Source of the DNA: a bacterium
GTDB taxonomy: Bacteria > Planctomycetota > Planctomycetia > Kolteriales > Kolteriaceae
Direction of reading: 5' to 3'
NCBI GenBank assembly: GCA_019753235.1
Contig: JAIELF010000022.1
Location: 1 to 47,645 of the forward strand
Length of the DNA: 47,645 bases
In this document: piece after piece, positions 1-9,101 of the stretch
Numbering within the stretch: the first letter of the stretch is position 1
Layout: the number at the start of each line of letters is the position of its first letter
Position numbers and translations under genes: made by a program
Notes under the pieces: model-generated
Database searches by the model: none
The model's input: only the letters and a program-made list of their open reading frames with translations
Told to the model about the DNA's origin: nothing

Positions 1-2
1 AC

Positions 3-548
3 GTGCAGATTTCGATGAATAATTCAAATGAGGCTGCCAATCTGTTTCAACGAGCGATGAAGCTCGACAAGAAGAACCCCGACGCGTACGTCGGACTGGC
101 AAAAGTCAAAATGGCCCAGGGTCACCCAGACCAGGCGGTCGAGACACTCGAAGAGGGCCTCAAAAAGATCCCGAAATCGGGCGCACTTTGGAACGAATTA
201 GGAATCGCCCGCACGCAGATGAAGCAATTGCCCGAAGCGGTCACTGCCCTCGAGAAAGCTCATCAATTCGATCCGGAATCAACGCTGTATTTGGGGAATC
301 TCGGCAGCGTTCTGATAGTGCAGGGTGACACACAGAATGCTTACAAATGTTTCAGCAAGTTCATGTCGTCGGCGGACGCGCATGTTCGGATTGGGGAGGT
401 TCTAGGGGGTCAAGGGAAACTTTCTGAGGCTCGCGAACACTTCCGGTCCGCCGTCGAGGCTGAACCGAACCACCCCCGTGCCGGCATGCTGCTCGTCCAG
501 TCGACCAAAGAGTCCGTGCAACCGGTTGACTACCGCACTTCTCGCTGA
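3..548 (+). CDS. TPR-repeat protein, 5' end outside window
   Basis: The visible 181 residues are almost entirely tetratricopeptide repeats: successive 34-residue helical pairs with the pattern A..L..A...P (for example AVETLEEGLKKIPKSG, AVTALEKAHQFDPEST and ARE..FRSAVEAEPNHP). TPR arrays mediate protein-protein contacts. No catalytic domain is visible. The first in-frame start-like codon is GTG at position 3, but the frame is open to the window edge, so the real start is probably further left. The next gene (HDOD) starts 156 bp downstream on the same strand, so co-expression is possible but not shown. The specific role is unknown. Confidence 0.8.
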   Translation: MQISMNNSNEAANLFQRAMKLDKKNPDAYVGLAKVKMAQGHPDQAVETLEEGLKKIPKSGALWNELGIARTQMKQLPEAVTALEKAHQFDPESTLYLGNLGSVLIVQGDTQNAYKCFSKFMSSADAHVRIGEVLGGQGKLSEAREHFRSAVEAEPNHPRAGMLLVQSTKESVQPVDYRTSR

Positions 549-704
549 TTTGTGACCTAGACTCTCCTTGTACATCGAGATGATCCCGACCAACCCGCAC
601 CTGTTGGCGCATCTGTTTGTTCGAATGAGTGGCCCTTTCGTGGAACTCGATTCGAAAGCACATCAGGCCCCAAAAAAGGGGCGGGGCCCAAGGAGATTGG
701 AAGC

Positions 705-1592
705 ATGGCTATCGCCACGTCAACCGAAAACTTCACCGACAAGTTCCGTCAAATAGGAAGCGTTCCGACCCTGCCGACGGCGGCAACCCGAGCGCTGGCG
801 ATCGTCAATGATCCGAATTGCTCCATCAAAGATTTCGCCAAGATCGTCGAGACCGACCCGGCCTTGGCGACCAGTCTATTGAAGCTTGTCAACAGTTCGT
901 TCTACGGCGGCAACTCAAAGACTTCCGATATTCATCAGGCCATCGTTCGGCTCGGACTGCGAGAGACGCAGAATCTTATTCTCGCGGTCAGCGTCCGCAG
1001 CGTTTTCCGCTGGATGCCCAAGGGTCAGGAAGCCGAGCGAGATCGTCTTTGGCGGCATTGCAGTTTGACCGGCGTCATCAGCCGACAGATCAACGAGAAA
1101 CTCGGTCTCGGTTTCAGAGGCGAAGAATTCTCGGCCGGCTTATCGCATGATCTCGGTCGAATCATGCTCGCGGTAGGCTACCCCGATGTCTTCTCGAAGC
1201 TTGCCAACGAAAAGACCACCGACGAATCTCAATTGCTGATCCTTGAACAACAGATGCTCGGCTTCACGCACCCAGAATTAGGGGGTTGGCTGACAACAAT
1301 GTGGAACCTGCCGGACGAGTTGACCGAAGCCATTCAGTATCATCACGAGCCCGCCCGCGCTCCGAAGTACGCGGTCCTCGCCTCGATTGTTTCGCTGGCC
1401 GAGGAGATGGCCAATTACATGGAAGCGACCAAGTCGGCCGAGGGGATTGATCTCTCGAACAATCCCGGCTGGGCCTTCATGTGTGCACAGTGGGAAGCGG
1501 TCGACAATCTCGATGCGGATCTCTTCGCCACGGCAGTCATGACCGATGCCCTCCCCGAGGCCGAGGCTCTTTCGATACTCTCCGGCGAGTAA
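705..1592 (+). CDS. HDOD domain signalling protein
   Basis: A 295-residue protein made of one HDOD domain, a family related to HD phosphohydrolases but usually lacking the catalytic metal site. HDOD proteins occur in bacterial signalling, often tied to c-di-GMP, motility or stress. The domain covers roughly residues 15-210: LPTLPTAATRALAIVNDPNCS at the start, the helix pair TDPALATSLLKLVNSSFYGG, then LGLRETQNLILAVSV. Further on are GLSHDLGRIMLA and HPELGGWLTTMWNLPDELTEAIQYHHEP. The start is supported by AGGAG about ten bases upstream of the ATG. The gene ends before a strong terminator. The partner is unknown; the FHA-EAL protein further right is another signalling gene in the neighbourhood. 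Confidence 0.88.
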   Translation: MAIATSTENFTDKFRQIGSVPTLPTAATRALAIVNDPNCSIKDFAKIVETDPALATSLLKLVNSSFYGGNSKTSDIHQAIVRLGLRETQNLILAVSVRSVFRWMPKGQEAERDRLWRHCSLTGVISRQINEKLGLGFRGEEFSAGLSHDLGRIMLAVGYPDVFSKLANEKTTDESQLLILEQQMLGFTHPELGGWLTTMWNLPDELTEAIQYHHEPARAPKYAVLASIVSLAEEMANYMEATKSAEGIDLSNNPGWAFMCAQWEAVDNLDADLFATAVMTDALPEAEALSILSGE

Positions 1593-1619
1593 ACAGAACC
1601 CGAAAAATCGACCATCGAA

Positions 1620-1660
1620 AAACCGCTTCGCGTCTGTTTCGCGGAGCGGTTTCTTCTTTT
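1620..1660. terminator. Bidirectional rho-independent terminator
   Basis: A 13 bp stem (1620-1632 with 1640-1652, one G-U pair) encloses a 7-base loop and is followed on the + strand by a T-rich run (cttctttt, 1653-1660). On the - strand the stem ends in a TTTTT run. It sits 27 bases after the HDOD stop and 8 bases beyond the stop of the leftward SDR gene, so it can close both convergent units. Confidence 0.85.
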
Positions 1661-1668
1661 CATCCGAT

Positions 1669-2589
1669 TCAGCGGGGCTCGCGCCGTCGGGCCAGCGATC
1701 GGTCGAGCCCTTCTTCAAAGCCAATCCGTTCGATGCCGACCTCTTGCCAAAGTGAATCGCTATCGAGCGTCAAGTCCGCCGGCCGCGGCGCCGGCGTTAG
1801 AGTCTCGGACAACCTCGTCGGCACCACCAGCGAAGAATCCACCCCGAGCCGATCCGCCACCAACAATCCCATCTGATACCGAGACAAACGATCGAGCCCA
1901 CCCGCCAACCAGTAACCACAACTCTTCATTTTGCCAAGTGAGATCAGCGCGCGAGCCAGATCTTCCACGAAGATCGGTGTTCGAATCTCGTCGATGAAAA
2001 GCTCCCTACGATCGCCCCGAACCAAACCCTCGGCCAGCCATTCGAGAAAGCTTCCTCGGTGCGTCCCGCGTGGCCCATAGATGAGAGCCGTTCTAACAAT
2101 GGAATGAAGCGGTAACTTCGCGACGTGCGTCTCCGCCTCCAGCTTCAATCGACCGTACACCGAAAGTGGCTTCGGAGGATCTTCGATTCGGTAAGCTTCA
2201 TCTCCAGCACGAGGCTGACCATCATACACCTGATCGGTCGAGACCGCGACCACCGTCGTGGCGGGGGACTCCTCCGCAAGGCATTTGGTCAGTACGGCAG
2301 TTGCCTGCACGATGTCACGACGTGCCTCTTGCGGATTCTTCTCTGCGTCGCCAACGTTTGTTTGAGCGGCGGCATGAATGACCACACGTGGACGGAGTTC
2401 GCGACAAAGTAAACGGGTCTGGTCGAGATCCGATAGATCGCAGGATAACAACGTAGCGCCCGCGATCTCGATCGGATGATGTCGGTAAAGCCCGACGACC
2501 CGCTCGCCGCGCCGAGCCAGTTCGCGCGTCACGACCTCGCCGAGAAAACCGCTCGCACCCGTGACAAGAAACTCGACATTGAATGCCAT
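1669..2589 (-). CDS. RmlD-like SDR family sugar-nucleotide reductase
   Basis: A 306-residue extended short-chain dehydrogenase/reductase of the dTDP-4-dehydrorhamnose reductase (RmlD) type. The nucleotide-binding loop TGASGFLGE is near residue 10, the NAD(P) fold signature VVIHAAAQTNV near residue 70, and the active site is VSTDQVYDG followed by VYGRLKLEAE (YxxxK). RmlD-like proteins reduce 4-keto sugars of nucleotide sugars for surface polysaccharides; the true substrate here is unknown. The gene lies 19 bases downstream of the Gfo/Idh/MocA gene on the same strand, so the pair is probably one transcript devoted to sugar modification. The start ATG is preceded by a G-rich stretch (GGGG) that can act as ribosome binding site. 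Confidence 0.82.
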   Translation of the reverse strand: MAFNVEFLVTGASGFLGEVVTRELARRGERVVGLYRHHPIEIAGATLLSCDLSDLDQTRLLCRELRPRVVIHAAAQTNVGDAEKNPQEARRDIVQATAVLTKCLAEESPATTVVAVSTDQVYDGQPRAGDEAYRIEDPPKPLSVYGRLKLEAETHVAKLPLHSIVRTALIYGPRGTHRGSFLEWLAEGLVRGDRRELFIDEIRTPIFVEDLARALISLGKMKSCGYWLAGGLDRLSRYQMGLLVADRLGVDSSLVVPTRLSETLTPAPRPADLTLDSDSLWQEVGIERIGFEEGLDRSLARRREPR

Positions 2590-2608
2590 GGCGTGCCCCC
2601 TCGTTCTG

Positions 2609-3823
2609 TTATCTCAGCCCCAAGGCGCGATCGATGGGGTCTTGATAGGCGTGGCGATCTCCTGTCCAGACTTCATCGAATTCGATTGTTTGGCCAGCGA
2701 CACTCGATTCCAGAATAGCCAATGATGCCGCGAGATTGAGGAGCCCCTGCGTCGCACTAGACTCAGGTTGCTTGCCAAGCCGAATCGCCTGTAGCCAATC
2801 CTGCTGCGCGAGTGCAAACCAATCATCGACGCCCGGCAACGTCGGCAGAACCCCCGATTCTCGACGATACAACTCAAGCAGATTCTCCACCCGTCCATCG
2901 TCGAAGGTAACGATGTCGCCATCGACTTTTGCCTTTGAACCAATGAAGACCGACCCACTTCCCCAGGTTGTCGCTCCGCCGTGCCCGGCCCAACTGGCCG
3001 AGAGCTGCGCGGTAACACCGGTCACGAAATCGATGCTCGCCCAGACGGTATCGTCCGCGTCGCAGATGATCGTCTCTTTCTCACTGAAGCGACGGGGCTC
3101 GATGATGTGTGCTCGGCCGGTGATTCGTCGGGGTAGGCCGGCGAGCAGAAACATCTGGTCGAAGAAATGAACACCGATATCGACCGTGATTCCTCCCCCT
3201 TCCACTCGCTGATGGCGCCAAGGAGTATCGGCCACGATCCGGTTCGGCGCCCACCATGCACCGATGTAACCGTACAGCATCATTTGAAGCGTCCCTCCCC
3301 TGCCCGTGCGAAACAGCCACGAGAGCGCTTCTGTCTGTGGCAAAAATCGAAAGCATTCAAATGTGCCGAAGGTCACCCCGGCTTGATCGTTACCGTCGAG
3401 CATTGCCCGGCCTGCCCGCATGGTTGCCGCCAACGGCTTTTGCGACAGCAAATGCTTGCGATGATCGAAAGCGCTTTTCGCGACGAGATGGTGCATCCGG
3501 TGCGTCGTGAGATCCATGACCGCATCGACATCGCGCGAAGCGGTCAGATCCTCGTACGTCGAATAGACGCGGACCAGAGCGGGATCTTGAAAGTCGGAGA
3601 TGAATTCATCGCCAATGGCAAGCGGGTCGCCGGCCATCATGCTGACGGCGCGCCGTTGCGGCACCGAGCCTTGCCGATCGATGTAGCCCCGCGCATCCTT
3701 ATCATCGCGAGAGGCCAGGGCCGTGATGATGAAGTCCCCGATGCCGGCCTCGCGCAATAGGCGAAATCCTCTTAAATGAGCTGCCAGAATTCGCCCGCAG
3801 CCGACGATGCCGATCCGAATCAA
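2609..3823 (-). CDS. Gfo/Idh/MocA family oxidoreductase
   Basis: A 404-residue NAD(P)-dependent oxidoreductase. The N-terminal Rossmann fold opens IRIGIVGCGRILAAHLRG. The usual EKP motif reads QKP (HLLSQKPLAATM), and the C-terminal domain carries GGGITVDIGVHFFDQMFLLAG, the family's conserved GGG..D.G.H segment. Members oxidise or epimerise sugars, inositols or sugar acids; planctomycetes encode very many of unknown substrate. The reading frame begins with TTG (- strand), with GGGGGAG upstream and the Rossmann motif following at once, so a TTG start is the only good choice. It is the first gene of a two-gene leftward unit with the RmlD-like SDR and is divergent from the FHA-EAL gene. Confidence 0.85.
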   Translation of the reverse strand: MIRIGIVGCGRILAAHLRGFRLLREAGIGDFIITALASRDDKDARGYIDRQGSVPQRRAVSMMAGDPLAIGDEFISDFQDPALVRVYSTYEDLTASRDVDAVMDLTTHRMHHLVAKSAFDHRKHLLSQKPLAATMRAGRAMLDGNDQAGVTFGTFECFRFLPQTEALSWLFRTGRGGTLQMMLYGYIGAWWAPNRIVADTPWRHQRVEGGGITVDIGVHFFDQMFLLAGLPRRITGRAHIIEPRRFSEKETIICDADDTVWASIDFVTGVTAQLSASWAGHGGATTWGSGSVFIGSKAKVDGDIVTFDDGRVENLLELYRRESGVLPTLPGVDDWFALAQQDWLQAIRLGKQPESSATQGLLNLAASLAILESSVAGQTIEFDEVWTGDRHAYQDPIDRALGLR

Positions 3824-3950
3824 ACCTCAACTCCCCCGTTTAAGAAACGGTGCTGGTCCCAAAAGATTTTGCCTACCCTCGCTGAGGACGGATACACTAA
3901 ATCGGTGAGAAGGGAACGATTCTGCGGGCCGATGGATAGACCAACCGACG

Positions 3951-5057
3951 ATGAGCGACCCATTGGCAACGCTGGAAGGTTACGATGTCCATACGGGTCG
4001 GGTGCTGCACCTACCGATCTATAGCTTTCCCTGTCGCATCGGCCGACGAACCGAGATCGAGCTCCCCTTGTACGATCCGCGCGTGTCGCAACTGCACGCG
4101 GAGATATTTCAGGATCGCGACGACATCTATATCCGCGACCTGGCGAGCACCAACGGTACGTTCGTCAACGGAAACAAAGTGACGGAGCCGACGCTGCTTC
4201 GATCAGGGGATGTGATTCGCCTTGCCGTGGCGGAGTTTCGATTTGTCTACGGAGAATCATCGATGCCCGAAGACGCGGAGCAGACGGCCATCATTTCGGG
4301 CGAAACACTCGATCGACAGCTTTTCGCCCACCGCGATTTTCTCGATCTATTCGATCAGCAGAAAGTGGTCCCCTTCTATCAGCCGATCGTTCAACTGGGG
4401 TCGAATGAACTGATCGGCTACGAAGTCCTGGGACGCGGCACCTCGGAGAGTCTCCCGCGTTCGCCCAGAGATCTCTTCGCGATGGCCGCCACCTTCGGCA
4501 TGGAGGCCAACCTCAGCGAGCTGTTTCGTGCCGTCGGCATCCGAACAGCCAAGATGGTGATGGGAGAACTCCTTCTCTTCGTCAACATGCACCCCGCCGA
4601 AGTCGGAGGAATGCAACTCATTCATTCCTTGACCGAGCTTCGGGAGGAATGCCCCGCGGTCAACATCGTCCTCGAACTGCACGAGTCAGCAATGACCGAC
4701 GTGCATCGATTGCGAGAATTGCGAAACCAACTGAGCGAACTGGGGATCGGTTTGGCGTACGACGATTTTGGTGCCGGTCAGGCTCGGCTTAACGAATTGG
4801 CAGAGGTCCCGCCCGACTTTGTGAAATTCGATGTCAGTCTGGTTCGACAGATTCATGATGCCCCGCCGGCGAAGAAACAACTCGTTGCTCGACTAGTTCA
4901 GTTCGCGAAGGATCTCGGAGCACAGACATTGGCCGAAGGGGTCGAGTTGCCTGCCGAGCGGGACTATTGCGAGGAAATGGGCTTCGATCTGGCCCAGGGC
5001 TATCAGTTCGGCAAGCCCGAGCCGATTGAGCAAACGCTCGGGCCAGCGGGTTCTTAA
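3951..5057 (+). CDS. FHA domain - EAL domain c-di-GMP phosphodiesterase
   Basis: A 368-residue two-domain signalling protein without membrane segments. The FHA domain (about residues 25-100) has GR (31-32), R44, S46, H49 and STNGTFVNG near 66-74, the phosphothreonine-binding residues. The EAL domain (about 130-360) keeps most catalytic positions: EVL at 158-160 for EAL, N in FVNMHP, E in LELHES, DD in AYDDFGAGQ, K and D in FVKFDVSLV, AEGVE, and QGYQFGKP. It is therefore likely an active c-di-GMP phosphodiesterase, though the loop is not canonical (DDFGAGQARL for DDFGTGYSSL). FHA binding of a phosphorylated partner would link Ser/Thr kinase signalling to c-di-GMP. No strong Shine-Dalgarno sequence precedes the ATG. 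Confidence 0.85.
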   Translation: MSDPLATLEGYDVHTGRVLHLPIYSFPCRIGRRTEIELPLYDPRVSQLHAEIFQDRDDIYIRDLASTNGTFVNGNKVTEPTLLRSGDVIRLAVAEFRFVYGESSMPEDAEQTAIISGETLDRQLFAHRDFLDLFDQQKVVPFYQPIVQLGSNELIGYEVLGRGTSESLPRSPRDLFAMAATFGMEANLSELFRAVGIRTAKMVMGELLLFVNMHPAEVGGMQLIHSLTELREECPAVNIVLELHESAMTDVHRLRELRNQLSELGIGLAYDDFGAGQARLNELAEVPPDFVKFDVSLVRQIHDAPPAKKQLVARLVQFAKDLGAQTLAEGVELPAERDYCEEMGFDLAQGYQFGKPEPIEQTLGPAGS

Positions 5058-5144
5058 TTGTCGTGATGCTTGATTCCTTGCCATGCGATGTCGGTTATCA
5101 TCCTCTCCAGCAACATCTCTCCAAGTATCAGCGAGTCGCGATTC

Positions 5145-5972
5145 ATGAATGTGATCGTCACAGGGGCGGCCAGCGGGATCGGCAAAGGTCTGGTAGAAGA
5201 ACTCTCGAAACGAAACCATCGCGTCTGGGCTCTGGATGTTGATGAAGCGAGACTAGTGTCGAATGCCGATCAGCTTGGCTGGAATGCTCGAAAAGTAACC
5301 TGGCGTGCATTCGACGTTCGTCAGCCTGATCACTGGAAAGATGTGATCGATGATGTGGTTCAACAATTTGGACAACTCGATGTGCTTCTTAATGTGGCCG
5401 GGGTCGTTCGACCCGAGTTCGCCCACCAATTGACGCCAGAGAACATCGCCCTGCAGGTTGATGTCAACACCAAGGGTCTTCTGCTGGGATGTCAAGCCGC
5501 CGCGCGCGTGATGGCCGAGAAGGGCGTCGGCCACATCGTCAATATCGCATCGTTGGCCGGCATCGCGCCGATTCGAGGGATCTCGGTTTACTCCGCCACG
5601 AAGTTTGCTGTTCGCGGTTTTTCTCTCGCGATTGCGCAGGAATTGGCCCCCATGGGGATCCATGTTTCAGTGGTTTGTCCAGATGCGGTCGACACGCCGA
5701 TGGTCGACTATCAACTCCATTTTCCAGAGGCGGCGATGACGTTCTCGGGGCCGCGCGTGCTCACGACCGACGAGGTCGTACGAAGCATCATGGATGAGGT
5801 CCTGGTCCGCAAGCCTCTGGAAGCGATCATCCCGAAGAGCCGATCATTCCAAGTAAGGCTGGCGAGCATGCTCCCGAGCGGTTGGATGAGAAAGTACAGC
5901 GAGCATCTTTCGAAGAAAGGCCTCGCGGCTCAAGAGAGGATCAAGTCGGCCGGGAAGGAAAACAAAGGATGA
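5145..5972 (+). CDS. SDR family NAD(P)-dependent oxidoreductase
   Basis: A classical short-chain dehydrogenase of 275 residues from the chosen ATG. It shows VTGAASGIGKG (cofactor glycine loop, residues 4-14), NVAGV (the NAG motif), IASLAG with catalytic Ser, and YSATKFAV with the Tyr-x-x-x-Lys pair. The chosen start puts the first beta strand (MNVIVTG) directly at the N-terminus. Upstream in-frame starts at 5070 (TTG) and 5088 (ATG) would add a non-conserved leader. The stop overlaps the next gene's start by four bases (ATGA), so translation of the SDR and the cyclase-family hydrolase is coupled. The substrate cannot be named. Confidence 0.87.
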   Translation: MNVIVTGAASGIGKGLVEELSKRNHRVWALDVDEARLVSNADQLGWNARKVTWRAFDVRQPDHWKDVIDDVVQQFGQLDVLLNVAGVVRPEFAHQLTPENIALQVDVNTKGLLLGCQAAARVMAEKGVGHIVNIASLAGIAPIRGISVYSATKFAVRGFSLAIAQELAPMGIHVSVVCPDAVDTPMVDYQLHFPEAAMTFSGPRVLTTDEVVRSIMDEVLVRKPLEAIIPKSRSFQVRLASMLPSGWMRKYSEHLSKKGLAAQERIKSAGKENKG

Positions 5973-6634
5973 CCGCAAGACTTGTCGACCTGACGCAACC
6001 GATTCACGAAGGAATGCCGACCTTCCCCGTTCCGCACCATCCGATTGTCGAAATCACCCAACTCGCTCGCCATGGAATCGAAAATCGGGAAACGCGAAAG
6101 GTCATCCTAGGGACACACACGGGAACGCACCTGGACGCGCCTCGGCATTACATCCCAGGAGGAGCGACCGTGGAAGAGATCGCTCTCGAAACGCTCATCG
6201 GGCCGGCGAGTATTTGCGATCTTCGGCATAAATCGGATCAGGCGATTCAGATTTCCGACTTAGAGCCGCTCCTCAAAGGCAAGCCGACCGAACGGGTACT
6301 CTTTTACACCGGCTGGACCGATCACTATGGGAAATGGGACTATTTTCGGGGCCATCCCTACCTCTCGGTGGAGGCGGGGCGCTGGCTCATGGACGAGGGT
6401 TGTCGATTGCTTGGCATGGATTGCCCGCAGATGGACCATCCTTCTCACAGTCGCCATCATGACCCCGACTCTCCCATTCATTATCTGCTTCTGGGGGCGG
6501 GGGTTGTCATGGTCGAAAACATGTGCCGACTCGACCAGCTTCTGGAACATCGGTTCGATTTGATGGTTCTCCCCCTGCCCATCACCGGGGGGGATGGCTC
6601 GCCAGTCCGGGCGATCGCCCGCGTGATGGAATAA
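5969..6634 (+). CDS. Cyclase family protein (kynurenine formamidase-like metal hydrolase)
   Basis: A 221-residue protein of the cyclase/kynurenine formamidase-like fold. The metal-binding signature HTGTHLDAPRHY (HxGTHxDxPxH) is complete near residue 52. The N-terminus is typical: VDLTQPIHEGMPTFPVPHHP. The late motif GCRLLGMDCPQMDHP also fits. Family members hydrolyse N-formylkynurenine or related cyclic or amide substrates, or act on polyketides; the substrate is not determined by sequence. The start ATG at 5969 overlaps the SDR stop and has AAGGAAAAC upstream. The genetic coupling suggests that the SDR and this hydrolase work on the same small molecule. Confidence 0.85.
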   Translation: MTARLVDLTQPIHEGMPTFPVPHHPIVEITQLARHGIENRETRKVILGTHTGTHLDAPRHYIPGGATVEEIALETLIGPASICDLRHKSDQAIQISDLEPLLKGKPTERVLFYTGWTDHYGKWDYFRGHPYLSVEAGRWLMDEGCRLLGMDCPQMDHPSHSRHHDPDSPIHYLLLGAGVVMVENMCRLDQLLEHRFDLMVLPLPITGGDGSPVRAIARVME

Positions 6635-6750
6635 CCGGGTCGGACAGGTATCGTGGGGATGCTGTGGATTCTGCGTCGAGGTGTTGGCCGCTCGTGGGGC
6701 TCAGCGTCCGCTTGTAGCCCGTTTCGAAAATCCTACGCTAACGACATACG

Positions 6751-6827
6751 TTCAACGATTTCGCCGTTGGGATTTCTTCGCCCATCGATGGGTAGGCGAA
6801 TTGATCTCTGACTAGATAATCGTTGAA
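6751..6827. promoter_or_regulatory. Nested inverted repeats upstream of fatty-acid genes
   Basis: The 297-base gap before the FadB/FadJ-like gene holds a 9 bp inverted repeat, TTCAACGAT (6751-6759) and ATCGTTGAA (6819-6827). Within it lies the perfect 12 bp palindrome CCCATCGATGGG (6781-6792), flanked by a loose CGCC/GGCG extension. It is a candidate operator for a regulator of the beta-oxidation genes that follow. Function is inferred only from position and symmetry. Confidence 0.35.
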
Positions 6828-6930
6828 AGCCTGTCTTTGGGACCAACAGGCGCAAGCATGCGGGTGGTTTCGCTTGCCGAGAGGGTCCTCCATTTTTGAT
6901 TCAATCGCGGCCTGTCAATCAGGGGTCAGC

Positions 6931-9084
6931 ATGGGAACGTATTTTACTTTCGAAGTGTTGGATGGAAACGTCGGTCGAGTCACGTTTGATTCGCCAGGCA
7001 AAAAGGTCAACACCTTCGGCCGACCGATCGTCGAAGAGCTCGAACAGCTCGTCGGCGAACTCGAAGGGAAGAAACTTCATGGCCTGCTGTTTCGCAGCGG
7101 CAAGAAGGACCAGTTCATCGCCGGGGCCGACCTCAATGAATTGGCAGCTCTCTCGTATCTTCCGAAGGAGATGCTGGGGCAACTGTCAGGCCACATGCAC
7201 AGCTTGCTGACCCGCGTCAGCCGATTGCCCTTCCCGACGGTCTGTTTGATCGATGGACCATCGATGGGAGGAGGAACCGAGTTTGCCCTCTCGATGGATT
7301 ATCGCGTCGCTTCGTCGAGCCCCAAGACCGTTATCGGCTTGCCTGAAGTAAAGGTGGGCATCATTCCCGGATGGGGTGGAACTCAACGATTGCCTCGCGT
7401 GATCGGCGTTCACCCTGCCCTCGAGATGATCACCTCTGGCGAACCTGTCAATGCAGGTAAAGCGGTCAAGATCGGATTGGTCTTCGATGCGGTCCCGCTG
7501 GATCAGATGGAGGCGGTTGGCCGATCGCTGATCGACTACGCTCATCAGACCGGTGAATGGAAGAAGCTTCGCGAGAAGAAAGAACAGCCGATCGGTCTGA
7601 CGCAGGATCAGGCGATGTTCATGTTCGCGATTTGGCAGGGGGGCATTTTCGGGAAGACGAAGGGCCAATACCCCGCCCCGCTGGCTGCCCTCGATGCGGT
7701 CCGCGAAGGTTGCAACGTGCCGCTCGAAGAGGGGCTTAAAGTCGAGCAAGCGAAGTTTGCTGAAGTGGGAGGGACGTCGATCGCCAGCTCTTTGATCGGC
7801 GTCTTCTTCATGAACAATCGCTTGCAAAGCGATACCGGCGTAGCCGATACCAGCATCAAGCCGCGCGAACTCAAGCGGGTCGGCGTGTTGGGGGCGGGCT
7901 TGATGGGAGCAGGGATCGTCACCTCCTCATCACGTACCGGAATCCCCACCGTGATGGTCGATGTCAAAGATGATTTCGTCAAGGTCGGCGTCAAGCGGGC
8001 GATGGATGTCGTCGGCGGACGCATCAAGGCAGGCAAAGCCAAGCCCGAAGACATGGCCAACATGCTCGCCAACATCACCACCGGAACCAGTCACCGCTAC
8101 TTCAGCGAATGTGACATCGTCATCGAAGCGATTCCCGAGAAGGAAGAGCTCAAGAAGGATACTTACAAGCAGCTTCTGCCGCTGATGAAGCCAGACGCGC
8201 TACTGGTTAGTAACACTTCCACCATCTCGATCACACGACTGGCGGCGGCAACGGATCGGCCCGATCGATTCGCGGGCCTGCACTTTTTCAATCCCGTTGA
8301 CCGCATGCCTCTGGTGGAAGTCATTCGGGGTGAGAAAACCAGCGACGAAACGGTGGCGACGCTGGTCGCCTTTGCCAAGAAGATCAAAAAGACTCCGATC
8401 GTTTGTAAGGACTGTCCCGGCTTCCTTGTGAACCGGATCTTGCTCCCTTACATGAACGAAGCGTTGCTGCTCCTTTGCGAAGGAGCGGATATGGACAAGC
8501 TCGACAAAGCGTCCGAGCGATTCGGTATGCCCATGGGTCCGATCGCGCTGCAGGACTTGGTCGGTATCGATACGTCTCTTTACGCGGGCTCGGTCGTGAT
8601 CGAAGCCTATAAGGATCGGGCGGCGATCCCCCCCAATATCTTGCAGGATCTTGTCGAAGCAGGTCGGCTTGGAACAAAGACCGGCAAGGGCTTCCGACAG
8701 TACACCGGCAAGAAGGGGAAGGCCGAGGCTGATCCCGAGTTCAGCAAATTCCTCGAAAAGAATCGGGTCGGCAGCCGACAGATCTCCAGCGAGGAGATGA
8801 CCGATCGGCTCTTCTTAGGGATGCTCGTCGAAGCGACGCTCATTCTAGAAGAGGAAATCGTTCGCGATCCGGGCGATGTCGACATGGGCTTGATCATGGG
8901 TTGCGGGTTCCCGCCGTTCCGTGGGGGAATCCTCCGCTGGTGCGACACGGAAGGGGCCGGCAAGCTGGTCGCCAAGCTTGAAAAGTACTCGTCACTGGGC
9001 AAGAGATTCCACCCGAGCCAAACCCTGAAAAGGATGGCCTCCAGCGGTGAAAAGTTCTACCCGGCACCCAAAGTTGTGGTCTAG
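6931..9084 (+). CDS. fadJ: 3-hydroxyacyl-CoA dehydrogenase / enoyl-CoA hydratase fusion (FadB/FadJ-like)
   Basis: The multifunctional fatty-acid beta-oxidation alpha subunit, 717 residues from the chosen ATG. The N-terminal crotonase domain has the oxyanion segments FIAGADLNEL and GPSMGGGTEFAL. Both catalytic Glu are present (GGTEFAL and GLPEVKVGIIPGWGGTQRLPR). The dehydrogenase part has the NAD loop GVLGAGLMGAGI, then FAGLHFFNPVDRMPLVEVI with the catalytic His, and CPGFLVNRILLPY. It should hydrate 2-enoyl-CoA and oxidise the 3-hydroxyacyl-CoA. An upstream in-frame start would add 36 non-conserved residues; AGGGG precedes the chosen ATG. The thiolase follows 136 bases downstream and an acyl-CoA ligase after it, making a compact pathway block. 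Confidence 0.93.
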   Translation: MGTYFTFEVLDGNVGRVTFDSPGKKVNTFGRPIVEELEQLVGELEGKKLHGLLFRSGKKDQFIAGADLNELAALSYLPKEMLGQLSGHMHSLLTRVSRLPFPTVCLIDGPSMGGGTEFALSMDYRVASSSPKTVIGLPEVKVGIIPGWGGTQRLPRVIGVHPALEMITSGEPVNAGKAVKIGLVFDAVPLDQMEAVGRSLIDYAHQTGEWKKLREKKEQPIGLTQDQAMFMFAIWQGGIFGKTKGQYPAPLAALDAVREGCNVPLEEGLKVEQAKFAEVGGTSIASSLIGVFFMNNRLQSDTGVADTSIKPRELKRVGVLGAGLMGAGIVTSSSRTGIPTVMVDVKDDFVKVGVKRAMDVVGGRIKAGKAKPEDMANMLANITTGTSHRYFSECDIVIEAIPEKEELKKDTYKQLLPLMKPDALLVSNTSTISITRLAAATDRPDRFAGLHFFNPVDRMPLVEVIRGEKTSDETVATLVAFAKKIKKTPIVCKDCPGFLVNRILLPYMNEALLLLCEGADMDKLDKASERFGMPMGPIALQDLVGIDTSLYAGSVVIEAYKDRAAIPPNILQDLVEAGRLGTKTGKGFRQYTGKKGKAEADPEFSKFLEKNRVGSRQISSEEMTDRLFLGMLVEATLILEEEIVRDPGDVDMGLIMGCGFPPFRGGILRWCDTEGAGKLVAKLEKYSSLGKRFHPSQTLKRMASSGEKFYPAPKVVV

Positions 9085-9101
9085 ATCGTTCATCGCCGGT
9101 G

